The notes under the pieces were generated by a model. The model searched no databases and had not been told where the DNA came from. It worked only from the letters and a program-made list of their open reading frames with translations. Shown piece after piece: positions 31,020 through 40,916 of a DNA stretch of 64,000 nt. Within the stretch, counting starts at the first letter, position 1. Each line of letters begins with the position of its first letter. Position numbers and translations under genes: made by a program. Source of the stretch: Pseudomonas tructae (GTDB taxonomy: Bacteria > Pseudomonadota > Gammaproteobacteria > Pseudomonadales > Pseudomonadaceae); assembly GCF_004214895.1 (NCBI RefSeq), contig NZ_CP035952.1, positions 2,180,501 through 2,244,500 on the forward strand, written 5' to 3'.

Positions 31020-32831
31020 TCAGCCCAGGCGTTCGTCAACTGCGCAGCCATGGCCCTGGGCGTGCAGGCGCTTGTACAAGGTGGTGCGGCTGATGCCCAG
31101 GTCCCGGGCCAGGGCCGAGATATTGCCATTGAGGGCCTGCAGGCGTTGGCCGAGGTCGTCGGTCTGGGGCCGTGGCGTCAGTACTGGCGCCTGGGGACTT
31201 GCGGCAGACAGCTCGGCAAAGAAGCTGTCCGGCAGGTGTTCCACGGCAAGCGCGTGCTTGCCCGCCAGGGCCAACGCCACCTGGAGCACGCTGGCCAGTT
31301 GGCGCAGGTTGCCCGGCCAGGGGTGCTGGAGCAGCAGTTCCAGCACCTTGCCGGGTATCTGTGTCGGCACCCCGGGGTCGCGGTACTGCTGGTGTATCTG
31401 TTCGATCAGGGCCAGGCGGTCGCTGCGTTCACGCAGCGGCGGCAGCACCAGGCTCAAGCCTGCAATGCGGTAATACAGGTCCTGGCGAAAGTGACCCAGG
31501 CGCACCTGGTCGGCGAGGTGCTGATTGGTCGCCGAGATCACGCGGATATCCACCTGGGTCGCTTCGCCGCTGCCCAGGGGCTGGATACTGCGGGTCTGCA
31601 CAAAGCGCAGCAGACGAGCCTGGGTCGGCAGAGGCATGTCACCAATTTCATCGAGGAACAGTATGCCCTGGTCGGCCTTGCGGATCAGGCCGAGGTTACC
31701 CTTGTGATGGGCGCCGGTGAACGCGCCTTTCTCGTAGCCGAACAACTCGGACTCCACAAGCTCCGCAGGGATCGCCGCGCAGTTCACGGCAATCAGCGGT
31801 TGATTGGCGCGGCTGCTGGCACGGTGCAGGGCATTGACGAAGACTTCCTTGCCGGCCCCGGTTTCGCCTTCGATCAACAGCGGGATGTCTTTTTCCAGCA
31901 TTACTGCAGCCTGGGCCAGGGCCTTGGCGATGCGCGGGTCGCAACCTGGCGGGGTACGGCTGAGCGCTGCGCCCTTTGGGGGTTGGGTCGGCGCATGCAG
32001 CAAGCAGTGAAAGCGGTTGCGACCGGTCACTTGCAGGGCAAACGGCTGCTCGTTGCGGTGAGCCAACAGCTGCGCCAATGGCGTTCTGAAAAGCTGCTCC
32101 AAGGTGCACTGCAACGGATTTTGCCCAAGCAAACTGTCGGCCCGGCGATTGGCCGCCAGGACCCGGCCCTGATCATCGAACAGCAGCAGCCCGGCCCATT
32201 GACTGTCGAGGTTGTTGGCGCCGGTATTGAAGCTCAGCTGTTGGTAATCCGCGGCAAACCGCGCAAGGATCAGGCGGTTCTCCAGGCTCTGGCTCATCAT
32301 CCGCACCAGGCCCTGGGTTTGCGCCGCAGGCAGGTAGCTGTCGCTGGAGGCATCAAGTACGCCGATCAGTTGGCGTTCGGCGTCGAACAACGGTGCGGCG
32401 GCGCTGGTCATGAAACGGTTGAGCTTGAGAAAGTGCTCATCCTGGCTGACATGCACGGCTTCGCCGGTAGCCAGGGCGGTGCCGATGGCGTTGGTGCCCA
32501 CCCCTTGCTCCCGCCAGCAGGCACCGGCATTGAAACCGTGACGCTGGCGCGGCTCGATGAAGCGGCGGGTACCCCAGGCCTCGAGCAACTGACCCTGGTG
32601 GTCGCTGAGCATGATCAGGTAGCTGGAGTTGCCAAGCAGGTGCGCGTACTGGGGCATCACCTCGTCACGGGTGGTGCTCAACAGGGCCTGCTGGCGTTCG
32701 AGCAGTTCGCGGATGTCAGCGTTGGACGCTTCACCGAATTGCGGCAACGACTGGTGCTCCAGGCCATAGTCGCGACAGCGCGCCCAGGAAGCCTGGATGA
32801 GTTGCGCGTGGCTGGTGCTGGATGCGGCCAT
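31020..32831 (-). CDS. Sigma-54-dependent Fis-family activator (AcoR-like)
   Basis: 603 residues. An N-terminal GAF-type sensor region (about 60-190, 'GVGTNAIGTALATGEAVHV') is followed by a PAS-like segment (about 210-280), an AAA+ domain with Walker A 'LIEGETGAGKEVF', the sigma-54 contact loop 'EKGAFTGAHHKG' and Walker B 'ILFLDEIGDMP', and a C-terminal Fis-type HTH ('GNISALARDLGISRTTLYKRL'). The AcoR group responds to small carbon compounds. It is divergent from an ABC importer operon with a -24/-12 promoter, the likely target. Confidence 0.93.
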   Translation of the reverse strand: MAASSTSHAQLIQASWARCRDYGLEHQSLPQFGEASNADIRELLERQQALLSTTRDEVMPQYAHLLGNSSYLIMLSDHQGQLLEAWGTRRFIEPRQRHGFNAGACWREQGVGTNAIGTALATGEAVHVSQDEHFLKLNRFMTSAAAPLFDAERQLIGVLDASSDSYLPAAQTQGLVRMMSQSLENRLILARFAADYQQLSFNTGANNLDSQWAGLLLFDDQGRVLAANRRADSLLGQNPLQCTLEQLFRTPLAQLLAHRNEQPFALQVTGRNRFHCLLHAPTQPPKGAALSRTPPGCDPRIAKALAQAAVMLEKDIPLLIEGETGAGKEVFVNALHRASSRANQPLIAVNCAAIPAELVESELFGYEKGAFTGAHHKGNLGLIRKADQGILFLDEIGDMPLPTQARLLRFVQTRSIQPLGSGEATQVDIRVISATNQHLADQVRLGHFRQDLYYRIAGLSLVLPPLRERSDRLALIEQIHQQYRDPGVPTQIPGKVLELLLQHPWPGNLRQLASVLQVALALAGKHALAVEHLPDSFFAELSAASPQAPVLTPRPQTDDLGQRLQALNGNISALARDLGISRTTLYKRLHAQGHGCAVDERLG

Positions 32832-32882
32832 GGGCCCGTCCTCTGCCGGTGGCAGCGTTGTTGTTTTTGTGTGATCCAGTGT

Positions 32883-32940
32883 TGTTCAGTCCTGTTCATT
32901 GTCAATTTCACAGCTGTTCATTGCTGTTCAGCAGTGAACA
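32883..32940. promoter_or_regulatory. Activator-site repeats between the regulator and the importer operon
   Basis: TGTTCA occurs at 32883, 32893, 32915 and 32925, and inverted (TGAACA) at 32935. Most are spaced 10 bases apart, so they fall on one helix face. The last two form a perfect dyad, TGTTCA-N4-TGAACA (32925-32940), about 55 bases upstream of the -24 box. This is where an enhancer-binding protein site is expected. Confidence 0.65.
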
Positions 32941-32995
32941 GTGCTGAACGGCCTGGTTTATGAAAGTCGTTTACCGACAAAGGCTTGGTGTGCGC

Positions 32996-33011
32996 TGGCA
33001 CGAATCTCGCT
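32996..33011 (+). promoter_or_regulatory. Sigma-54 (-24/-12) promoter of the ABC importer operon
   Basis: TGGCACGAATCTCGCT matches TGGCACG-N4-TTGCW except for one base; the GG and GC are 10 bases apart as required. Transcription would start near 33023, about 30 bases before the first gene. Confidence 0.75.
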
Positions 33012-33053
33012 CTATTGCAGGCGCCTGCCCGAAAACAACAAAAAGGCCGCGCC

Positions 33054-34148
33054 ATGTCGCTCTCCCTCGAACATGTCAGCCGTACCGTGGATAATCAAGT
33101 GTGCATCGACGATGCTTGCCTGCGTTTCGAGCCCGGTTCGTTCAATGTCCTGCTTGGCCGCACCCTGGCCGGCAAAACCAGCCTCATGCGCCTGATGGCC
33201 GGGCTGGATCGTCCGGACCGTGGCCGGGTGTTGATGAATGACGAGGATGTCACCGGCCGCCCGGTACGCCAGCGCAATGTGTCGATGGTCTATCAGCAGT
33301 TCATCAATTACCCGACCCTGAGTGTGTTCGAGAACATTGCCTCGCCCTTGCGCCAGGCACGCATGGCAGAGGACCTGATCCGCGAGAAAGTCCAGCAGAC
33401 CGCGCAGATGCTGCGTATCGAGCCGTACCTGCAACGCTTGCCGTTGGAACTGTCGGGTGGCCAGCAGCAACGCACAGCCATGGCCCGGGCACTGGTCAAG
33501 GATGCCGAGCTGATCCTCTTCGATGAGCCGCTGGTGAACCTTGACTACAAGTTGCGCGAAGAACTGCGCCAGGAGATGCGCGAGCTGTTCGCTGCCCGCC
33601 ATTGCATCGCTGTGTACGCCACCACTGAACCCAACGAAGCATTGGCCCTGGGCGGCACCACCACGATCCTTCATGAAGGGCGCATTGTGCAGAGTGGGCC
33701 CACTGCCCAGGTCTATCACCAGCCGCGCACGGAGTTGGCGGCCGAACTGTTTTCCGAGCCGCCGATCAACCTGATGCCCGGGCGCATCAGTAGCAATGAA
33801 GTGAGCTTTGCCGGTGCTGTGCATTTCGCCATGAACGCTGACCTGCAGCGTATCGGCGATGGCGACTATCGCTTCGGCGTGCGCCCGAGTCATATCAGCC
33901 TGGTCCCCTCCAACGACGATGACCTGGAACTGGCGGTACTGGTTGAGCTGGCGGAAATCAGCGGCTCGGAAACTTTCCTGCATGTGCGCAACGAGCACTT
34001 TCGTTTGGTGCTGCACCTGCCGGGGGTGCACGAGTACCACGTCGATGCGCCGATCCGGGTGTTCATCCCCACCCACAAGCTGTTTGTCTTCGACCTGGCC
34101 GGGCAGTTGGTGCAGGCGCCGGGCCTGCGTGAAGCGAGGGTAGCCTGA
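33054..34148 (+). CDS. ABC importer ATP-binding protein, GlpS-like
   Basis: 364 residues of the MalK/UgpC type with a C-terminal TOBE-like domain. Walker A is 'LLGRTLAGKTSLMRLM', the signature 'LSGGQQQRTAMARALV' is intact and Walker B is 'ELILFDEPLVNLDYKL'. The H-loop His is missing: the expected 'THD' reads 'YATTEPNEAL'. With the next gene, DUF2160 and the other components, the order matches the GlpSTPQV glycerol importer described in Rhizobium leguminosarum. I used the ATG at 33054, with AAGG upstream. Its stop overlaps the next start. Confidence 0.85.
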   Translation: MSLSLEHVSRTVDNQVCIDDACLRFEPGSFNVLLGRTLAGKTSLMRLMAGLDRPDRGRVLMNDEDVTGRPVRQRNVSMVYQQFINYPTLSVFENIASPLRQARMAEDLIREKVQQTAQMLRIEPYLQRLPLELSGGQQQRTAMARALVKDAELILFDEPLVNLDYKLREELRQEMRELFAARHCIAVYATTEPNEALALGGTTTILHEGRIVQSGPTAQVYHQPRTELAAELFSEPPINLMPGRISSNEVSFAGAVHFAMNADLQRIGDGDYRFGVRPSHISLVPSNDDDLELAVLVELAEISGSETFLHVRNEHFRLVLHLPGVHEYHVDAPIRVFIPTHKLFVFDLAGQLVQAPGLREARVA

Positions 34149-35241
34149 TGGCCGAGATTCGCCTGCAGCAACTGGCTCATAGCTACAGCCGCGATCCGCA
34201 GGGCGCGGACGACTATGCCTTGCGCGAGCTGGAGCATGTCTGGGAGCAGGGTGGTGCCTACGCTTTGCTCGGGCCGTCGGGGTGCGGCAAATCCACCTTG
34301 CTCAACATTATTTCCGGGCTGCTCAGCCCCTCTCACGGCCAGGTTCTGTTCGATGGCAAGGTGGTCAACGAACTGTCGCCGCAGGCGCGCAATATTGCCC
34401 AGGTGTTCCAGTTCCCGGTGGTCTACGACACCATGACGGTGTTCGATAACCTGGCTTTCCCGCTACGCAACCAGGGCCTGGATGAAGCGCGCATTAACCG
34501 GAAGGTGACGGAAATCGCCGAGGTGCTGGAGCTGGGCAGCCTGCTGAAAAAGAAAGCCCGCAACCTCAGCGCTGATGAAAAGCAGAAGGTCTCCATGGGC
34601 CGAGGCCTGGTGCGCGACGACGTCTCGGCGATCCTCTTTGACGAGCCACTGACGGTGATCGACCCGCACCTGAAATGGAAGCTGCGGCGCAAGCTCAAAC
34701 AGATCCATGAACAGTTCAATATCACCATGATTTACGTCACCCACGATCAGCTCGAAGCGTCGACCTTCGCGGACAAGATCGCAGTGATGTACGGCGGGCA
34801 GATCGTCCAGTTCGGCACTCCCCGCGAGTTGTTCGAGCGCCCGCGTCATACCTTTGTCGGCTACTTCATCGGCAGCCCCGGGATGAACCTGATTAGTGTG
34901 CAGGCGCAGTCCGGCGGGGTCGGATTTGCCGGCATCCACCTGCCGTTGCCGCTGGAGTTGCAGGAACGTTTGGGCGCAAGCGGCGCTACCCACCTGCAGG
35001 TGGGCATCCGCCCGGAATTCATTCAGGTCTGGGACGCGCCGTTCGATGAAGGCTTCAGTGCCAGGGTGGAGGATATCGAGGACTTGGGGACCTACCGGAT
35101 TCTCACCCTCGACCTGCAAGGTGTGCCACTCAAGGTGCGCCTGGGCGAGGACCGTATGCTGCCAGAGGATGAGGTATGGATAAGCTTTCCGGAGCAGTGG
35201 TTGATGCTCTACGCCGATGACGTGCTGCTGGAGGCCCGGCC

Positions 35242-35245
<4 letters not shown>
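34148..35245 (+). CDS. ABC importer ATP-binding protein, GlpT-like (second ATPase)
   Basis: 365 residues, again MalK-like with TOBE region. Walker A 'LLGPSGCGKSTLLNII', Walker B 'AILFDEPLTVIDPHLK' and H-loop 'IYVTHDQLEAS' are intact, but the signature motif reads 'LSADEKQKVSMGRG' instead of LSGGQ. It complements its partner, which has the good signature and lacks the H-loop His. The gene shares one base with the upstream stop and overlaps the permease start by 4 bases. Confidence 0.87.
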
Positions 35246-36105
<860 letters not shown>

Positions 36106-36114
36106 GAGGCTGCC

Positions 36115-36915
<801 letters not shown>

Positions 36916-36925
36916 GGAACGCGCG

Positions 36926-37198
36926 ATGGACTGGATGGCCTGGACCTTGCCGACGGCGATTTTCTTCGCCTCGATCGGCCTATTGCTGCTGGGTATGACG
37001 CTGTATGAGCTGCGACGGCCATGTGTCGAGCGGCGCGGCTTTCTGCCGATCGTCACCACCCGTGGCGACCGGTTGTTCATTGGTTTGCTGGTCAGCGCTT
37101 ACCTGCACTTGCTGGTAATCGGGCTCAGCGACTGGAACCTGTGGGTAGCCTCGCTGCTGTCTTTGGCCTGGCTGTTGGTGGTGATGCGCTGGGGTTAG
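36926..37198 (+). CDS. DUF2160 family small membrane protein
   Basis: 90 residues, three hydrophobic segments ('TLPTAIFFASIGLLLLGMTLYEL', 'LFIGLLVSAYLHLLVIGL', 'LWVASLLSLAWLLVVMRWG'). DUF2160 proteins are found in GlpSTPQV-type operons between the second permease and the binding protein, as here. I used the ATG at 36926 (GAGGAA upstream); the frame from 36869 starts inside the permease gene. Function unknown, perhaps an accessory membrane subunit. Confidence 0.85.
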   Translation: MDWMAWTLPTAIFFASIGLLLLGMTLYELRRPCVERRGFLPIVTTRGDRLFIGLLVSAYLHLLVIGLSDWNLWVASLLSLAWLLVVMRWG

Positions 37199-37248
37199 CC
37201 GAGGGCAATCGGCACAGCTCCGTGAAAATACTCAATCGGGAGATCATA

Positions 37249-38988
37249 ATGTTCGACAACAACAAGAACCGGCGACATTTGACCCTGGCAGCCCTGCTAG
37301 TGCTTGGCAGCTTTCACGCCAGTGCCTGGGCCGATGCCTATGAAGATGCCGCCAAGAAGTGGATCGGCAGCGAGTTCAAGCCTTCGACCCTGACTCCCGA
37401 GCAGCAGCTCGACGAGTTGAAATGGTTCATCAAGGCGTCCGAGCCGTTTCGCGGGATGAAGATCAACGTGGTCTCGGAAACCATCGCCACCCACGAGTAC
37501 GAATCCAAGGTGCTGGCCAAGGCCTTCAGCGAGATCACCGGGATCAAGCTGACCCACGACCTGCTGCAGGAAGGCGATGTGGTGGAAAAACTGCAGACGC
37601 AGATGCAGTCGGACAAGAACATCTATGACGGCTGGGTCAATGACTCCGACCTGATCGGTACTCACTTTCGCTATGGCAAGACCGAATCCATTACCGACCT
37701 GATGGCCAACGAAGGCAAGGATTACACCTCGCCAACCCTGGACCTCAAGGACTTCATCGGCATCTCCTTTACCACCGCACCGGATGGCAAGATCTATCAA
37801 TTGCCCGACCAGCAGTTCGCCAACCTCTACTGGTTTCGCGCCGACTGGTTCGATCGCCCTGAGCTCAAGGCCAAGTTCAAGGAGAAGTACGGCTATGAAC
37901 TGGGTGTGCCGGTGAACTGGTCTGCCTATGAAGACATCGCCAAGTTCTTCAGCGAGGACGTCAAAGAGATCGACGGCAAGCGCGTTTACGGGCACATGGA
38001 CTATGGCAAGAAAGACCCGTCGCTGGGCTGGCGTTTCACCGATGCCTGGTTCTCCATGGCTGGTGGCGGTGACAAGGGCCTGCCCAATGGCTTGCCGGTG
38101 GATGAATGGGGGATTCGCGTCGAGGATTGCCATCCGGTCGGCTCCAGCGTCACCCGTGGTGGCGACACCAACGGCCCGGCTGCGGTGTATGCCACGCAAA
38201 AATATGTCGACTGGATGCGCACCTACGCACCGCCCGAGGCCCAGGGCATGACCTTCTCCGAATCGGGGCCGGTGCCGGCCCAGGGCAACATTGCCCAGCA
38301 AATCTTCTGGTACACCGCCTTTACCGCCGACATGACCAAACCCGGCCTGCCGGTAGTGAACGCCGACGGTACGCCGAAGTGGCGCATGGCGCCGTCGCCC
38401 AAGGGGCCGTACTGGGAGGAGGGCATGAAGCTGGGGTATCAGGATGCTGGCTCCTGGACCTTCCTCAAGTCGACCCCGGAGAAACAACGCCTGGCTGCCT
38501 GGCTGTACGCCCAGTTCGTCACCTCCAAGACCGTCTCGCTGAAAAAGACCATTGTCGGGCTGACGCCGATCCGCGAATCGGATATCAACTCCCAGGCCAT
38601 GACCGATCTTGCGCCCAAGCTCGGCGGGCTGGTGGAGTTCTACCGCAGCCCGGCGCGGGTACAGTGGACCCCGACCGGCACCAACGTACCCGACTATCCG
38701 CGCCTGGCGCAGTTGTGGTGGAGCCATATCGCTGAAGCGGCCAGTGGCGAGAAGACCCCGCAAGAGGCCCTGGACGGGCTGGCCCGTGATCAGGACAAGA
38801 TCCTCGAACGCCTCGAGCGCTCCAAGGCCCAGGCCACCTGTGCGCCCAAGCTCAATCCGCAGCGCGATGCCCAGTACTGGTTCGACCAGCCGGGGGCGCC
38901 GAAGCCCAAGCTGGCCAATGAAAAACCCAAGGGCGAGACCGTCAGCTACAGCGAGTTGCTCAAGTCCTGGGAGGCTGCACGTAAGTAA
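37249..38988 (+). CDS. ABC importer substrate-binding protein, GlpV-like
   Basis: 579 residues with a signal peptide ('LTLAALLVLGSFHASAWA'), much longer than ordinary sugar-binding proteins, as is typical for this polyol-type group. Landmarks: 'MKINVVSETIATHEYESKVLA', 'LPDQQFANLYWFRADWFDRPE' and 'YQDAGSWTFLKSTPEKQRLAA'. The ATG at 37249 has GGGAG 7 bases upstream; the longer frame from 37021 overlaps DUF2160. The whole set probably imports glycerol or a related small polyol; the exact substrate is inference. Confidence 0.88.
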   Translation: MFDNNKNRRHLTLAALLVLGSFHASAWADAYEDAAKKWIGSEFKPSTLTPEQQLDELKWFIKASEPFRGMKINVVSETIATHEYESKVLAKAFSEITGIKLTHDLLQEGDVVEKLQTQMQSDKNIYDGWVNDSDLIGTHFRYGKTESITDLMANEGKDYTSPTLDLKDFIGISFTTAPDGKIYQLPDQQFANLYWFRADWFDRPELKAKFKEKYGYELGVPVNWSAYEDIAKFFSEDVKEIDGKRVYGHMDYGKKDPSLGWRFTDAWFSMAGGGDKGLPNGLPVDEWGIRVEDCHPVGSSVTRGGDTNGPAAVYATQKYVDWMRTYAPPEAQGMTFSESGPVPAQGNIAQQIFWYTAFTADMTKPGLPVVNADGTPKWRMAPSPKGPYWEEGMKLGYQDAGSWTFLKSTPEKQRLAAWLYAQFVTSKTVSLKKTIVGLTPIRESDINSQAMTDLAPKLGGLVEFYRSPARVQWTPTGTNVPDYPRLAQLWWSHIAEAASGEKTPQEALDGLARDQDKILERLERSKAQATCAPKLNPQRDAQYWFDQPGAPKPKLANEKPKGETVSYSELLKSWEAARK

Positions 38989-39022
38989 CCTGGGGCTGCT
39001 TTGCAGCCCACAGGCACAAAAA

Positions 39023-39046
39023 AACGGCACCTTCACAGGTGCCGTT
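39023..39046. terminator. Bidirectional terminator between the importer operon and folD
   Basis: AACGGCACCT, loop TCAC, AGGTGCCGTT with an A-run on the left and TTTCTC on the right. It can stop both converging transcripts. Confidence 0.85.
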
Positions 39047-39066
39047 TCTCATTTCGCCATCACCAC

Positions 39067-39921
39067 TTACTTATGCAGTTCTTCGGCCGCATACAAAGTG
39101 TTCTCCAGCAGGCAGGCGCGGGTCATCGGCCCGACACCACCCGGCACCGGGGTGATCCAGCCAGCACGGGGCAGGGCGGTCTCGTAGACCACGTCGCCGA
39201 CCAGCTTGCCATCCTCCTGGCGGTTGATGCCGACGTCGACGACGATCGCGCCTTCCTTGATCCATTCACCCTTGACTAGGCCTGGCTTGCCAGCGGCGAC
39301 CACCACCAGGTCGGCGCGGCCAACATGGCCGGCCAAGTCCTTGGTGAAGCGGTGGGTGACGGTCACGGTGCACCCGGCCAGCAGCAGTTCCATGGCCATC
39401 GGCCGGCCAACGATGTTGGAGGCGCCGACAACCACCGCGTTCATGCCGTACAGGTCCTGGCCGGTGCTTTGGAGCAGGGTCATGATGCCTTTTGGCGTGC
39501 ACGGGCGCAGCAGCGGAATACGCTGGGCCAGGCGGCCGACGTTATACGGATGGAAACCATCGACGTCCTTGTCCGGGCGAATGCGCTCGAGCAACAGCGA
39601 GGCGTCCAGGTGCGCTGGCAGTGGCAGTTGCAGGAGGATGCCGTCGATGTTGGGGTCATCGTTAAGGCGATCGATCAGGTCGGTCAGGGCTTGCTGCGTG
39701 GTATCGCTGGGCAGGTCGAAGGCCTGGGAGATGAAGCCGACCTCTTCGCAATCCTTGCGCTTGTGCGAGACATAGACTTGAGACGCGGGGTCGGTGCCGA
39801 CCAGGATCACCGCCAGGCCAGGCGTACGCAGGCCTTGCTGGCGACGCTCCACAACACGTTGGGCGATCTGCTGGCGCAGGCTGGCGGCGATCGCCTTGCC
39901 GTCGATAAGGTGTGCAGTCAT
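39067..39921 (-). CDS. folD: Methylenetetrahydrofolate dehydrogenase / methenyltetrahydrofolate cyclohydrolase
   Basis: FolD interconverts 5,10-methylene-, 5,10-methenyl- and 10-formyl-tetrahydrofolate with NADP. 284 residues, normal length. Motifs: '[14 protein letters not shown]' with the catalytic Lys, '[14 protein letters not shown]', '[11 protein letters not shown]' and the Rossmann region '[19 protein letters not shown]'. It lies upstream of and divergent from the tRNA cluster. Confidence 0.97.
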   Translation of the reverse strand: MTAHLIDGKAIAASLRQQIAQRVVERRQQGLRTPGLAVILVGTDPASQVYVSHKRKDCEEVGFISQAFDLPSDTTQQALTDLIDRLNDDPNIDGILLQLPLPAHLDASLLLERIRPDKDVDGFHPYNVGRLAQRIPLLRPCTPKGIMTLLQSTGQDLYGMNAVVVGASNIVGRPMAMELLLAGCTVTVTHRFTKDLAGHVGRADLVVVAAGKPGLVKGEWIKEGAIVVDVGINRQEDGKLVGDVVYETALPRAGWITPVPGGVGPMTRACLLENTLYAAEELHK

Positions 39922-40052
39922 GACGCGTGATTAACCATCGAGAAGGAATAAAAAGAGCGCGCATTCTCGCATGAAGGGCCCCAAGGGCAAAGGCGCTTGG
40001 TCCGGCAATTGCCCTAAGCCCTTAAATAAAATGAATTTTTTTTAGAAAAGAG

Positions 40053-40079
40053 TTGACGGTTTTTCCGCTCGTCTATAAG
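40053..40079 (+). promoter_or_regulatory. Candidate promoter of the tRNA operon
   Basis: TTGACG (40053-40058) and TATAAG (40074-40079) with a short 15-base spacer, in an A+T-rich stretch after folD. Short spacers are seen in stable-RNA promoters. It lies about 120 bases before the first tRNA. Confidence 0.45.
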
Positions 40080-40205
40080 ATTCGTCGCACTTGTCGGGCA
40101 GAGCCTAGCACTGGTTAGCAAGGTCAGGCAGAATGAGCGAATTTTTAGCTTGTTCGATACGGCTAAACGTTAATTTGTAATCGTAACAGAAAGCAGATTA
40201 AATAT

Positions 40206-40282
40206 GCGCCCGTAGCTCAGCTGGATAGAGCATCCGCCTTCTAAGCGGATGGTCGCAGGTTCGAGTCCTGCCGGGTGCGCCA
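40206..40282 (+). tRNA. tRNA-Arg (anticodon TCT)
   Basis: 77 bases with encoded CCA. The acceptor GCGCCCG pairs with CGGGTGC (one G-U pair), the anticodon loop is CTTCTAA and the T arm is GCAGGTTCGAGTCCTGC. Reads AGA codons. First gene of the four-tRNA cluster. Confidence 0.96.
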
Positions 40283-40323
40283 ATCGGCAGCTTTGGCACA
40301 AGTAAAGCGGTAACTGCAATATG

Positions 40324-40399
40324 GTGGGCGTAGCTCAGTTGGTAGAGCCCAGGATTGTGATTCCTGTTGTCGTGGGTTCGATTCCCATCGTCCACCCCA
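40324..40399 (+). tRNA. tRNA-His (anticodon GTG), copy 1
   Basis: 76 bases with encoded CCA. The acceptor GTGGGCG pairs with CGTCCAC, preceded by the G at 40323 that is retained as G-1 in tRNA-His. The anticodon loop TTGTGAT contains GTG. Identical in sequence to the copy at 40609. Confidence 0.97.
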
Positions 40400-40406
40400 T
40401 ATTTCA

Positions 40407-40436
40407 AAAGGCGCCTGATGAAAGTCTGGCGCCTTT
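40407..40436 (+). terminator. Hairpin after the first tRNA-His
   Basis: AAAGGCGCC pairs with GGCGCCTTT, followed by GCTTT. The same element, slightly diverged, follows the second tRNA-His, so it belongs to the duplicated unit. It probably attenuates or processes the transcript before tRNA-Leu. Confidence 0.6.
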
Positions 40437-40452
40437 GCTTTAAAGGCTTCAT

Positions 40453-40537
40453 GCGGACGTGGTGAAATTGGTAGACACACTGGATTTAGGTTCCAGCGGC
40501 GCAAGCTGTAAGAGTTCGAGTCTCTTCGTCCGCACCA
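40453..40537 (+). tRNA. tRNA-Leu (anticodon TAG)
   Basis: 85-base class II tRNA with a long variable arm (CGGCGCAAGCTGT region) and encoded CCA. The acceptor GCGGACG pairs with CGTCCGC; the anticodon loop TTTAGGT carries TAG, reading CUA/CUG codons. Confidence 0.96.
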
Positions 40538-40608
40538 TTCAAGCTTTCACCGCCCTTCACAGAAGCGCGTGAATGTGTAAAAAGCAGTAAAGCGGTAAAT
40601 GCAATATG

Positions 40609-40684
40609 GTGGGCGTAGCTCAGTTGGTAGAGCCCAGGATTGTGATTCCTGTTGTCGTGGGTTCGATTCCCATCGTCCACCCCA
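40609..40684 (+). tRNA. tRNA-His (anticodon GTG), copy 2
   Basis: Same 76 bases as copy 1. The upstream flank (AGTAAAGCGGTAA then TGCAATATG) and the downstream hairpin are also shared, so a whole unit was duplicated around the tRNA-Leu gene. Confidence 0.97.
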
Positions 40685-40691
40685 TACTCCC

Positions 40692-40728
40692 AAAGGCGCC
40701 CGATGAAAATCCGGCGCCTTTGTTTTTT
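40692..40728 (+). terminator. Rho-independent terminator of the tRNA operon
   Basis: AAAGGCGCC pairs with GGCGCCTTT (40713-40721), followed by GTTTTTT. A stronger T-run than in the copy after the first tRNA-His. Confidence 0.8.
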
Positions 40729-40752
40729 GCGCTGAGGCGCGAGAAAGCCTCG

Positions 40753-40778
40753 AAAAAGCCGCCTTGTGCGGCTTTTTT
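40753..40778 (+). terminator. Second terminator after the tRNA operon
   Basis: AAAAAGCCGC, loop CTTGT, GCGGCTTTTTT: a classic stem with T-run that isolates the tRNA operon from the heme receptor gene. Confidence 0.85.
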
Positions 40779-40835
40779 CGTTTTTGCGGTTTGAATTCCC
40801 CCCTTCGTTTCTGGGAATGGAAAATAGTTTCAAAT

Positions 40836-40854
40836 AAAACTGATTTTCATTTCC
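40836..40854 (+). promoter_or_regulatory. Candidate Fur box before the heme receptor gene
   Basis: AAAACTGATTTTCATTTCC matches the 19-base Fur consensus GATAATGATAATCATTATC at 12 positions, including the central TGAT and TCATT. It lies about 60 bases before the start codon. Confidence 0.4.
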
Positions 40855-40916
40855 CTTTTCTCATTGCTCGCGTGACCTCTCCTACAAGATCATTTCAATC
40901 TGCAAGGGAGCGCCTC

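Noticed and set aside
32883..32940. Short regularly spaced repeats that could suggest a CRISPR-like array
   Set aside because: Units are only 6 bases, with 4-16 base gaps, and lie upstream of a sigma-54 promoter. They fit activator half-sites. No CRISPR array or cas gene was seen anywhere in the window.
31050..32963. A 637-codon plus-strand frame opposite the sigma-54 activator
   Set aside because: Runs through the activator gene and into the promoter repeats; low-complexity composition and no motif.
37297..39036. A 579-codon minus-strand frame opposite the GlpV-like gene
   Set aside because: Antisense shadow that also covers part of the terminator; no domain recognised.
40198..40833. Minus-strand open frames across the tRNA genes with repeated 'GDDGNRTHDNRNHNPGLYQLSYAHH'-like text
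   Set aside because: These are antisense translations of the tRNA genes, a well-known source of false proteins. The repetition comes from the duplicated tRNA-His.
40200..40916. tRNA cluster as a prophage or integrative element attachment site
   Set aside because: No integrase gene, no second copy of a tRNA 3' end beyond the heme locus and no phage genes were found.
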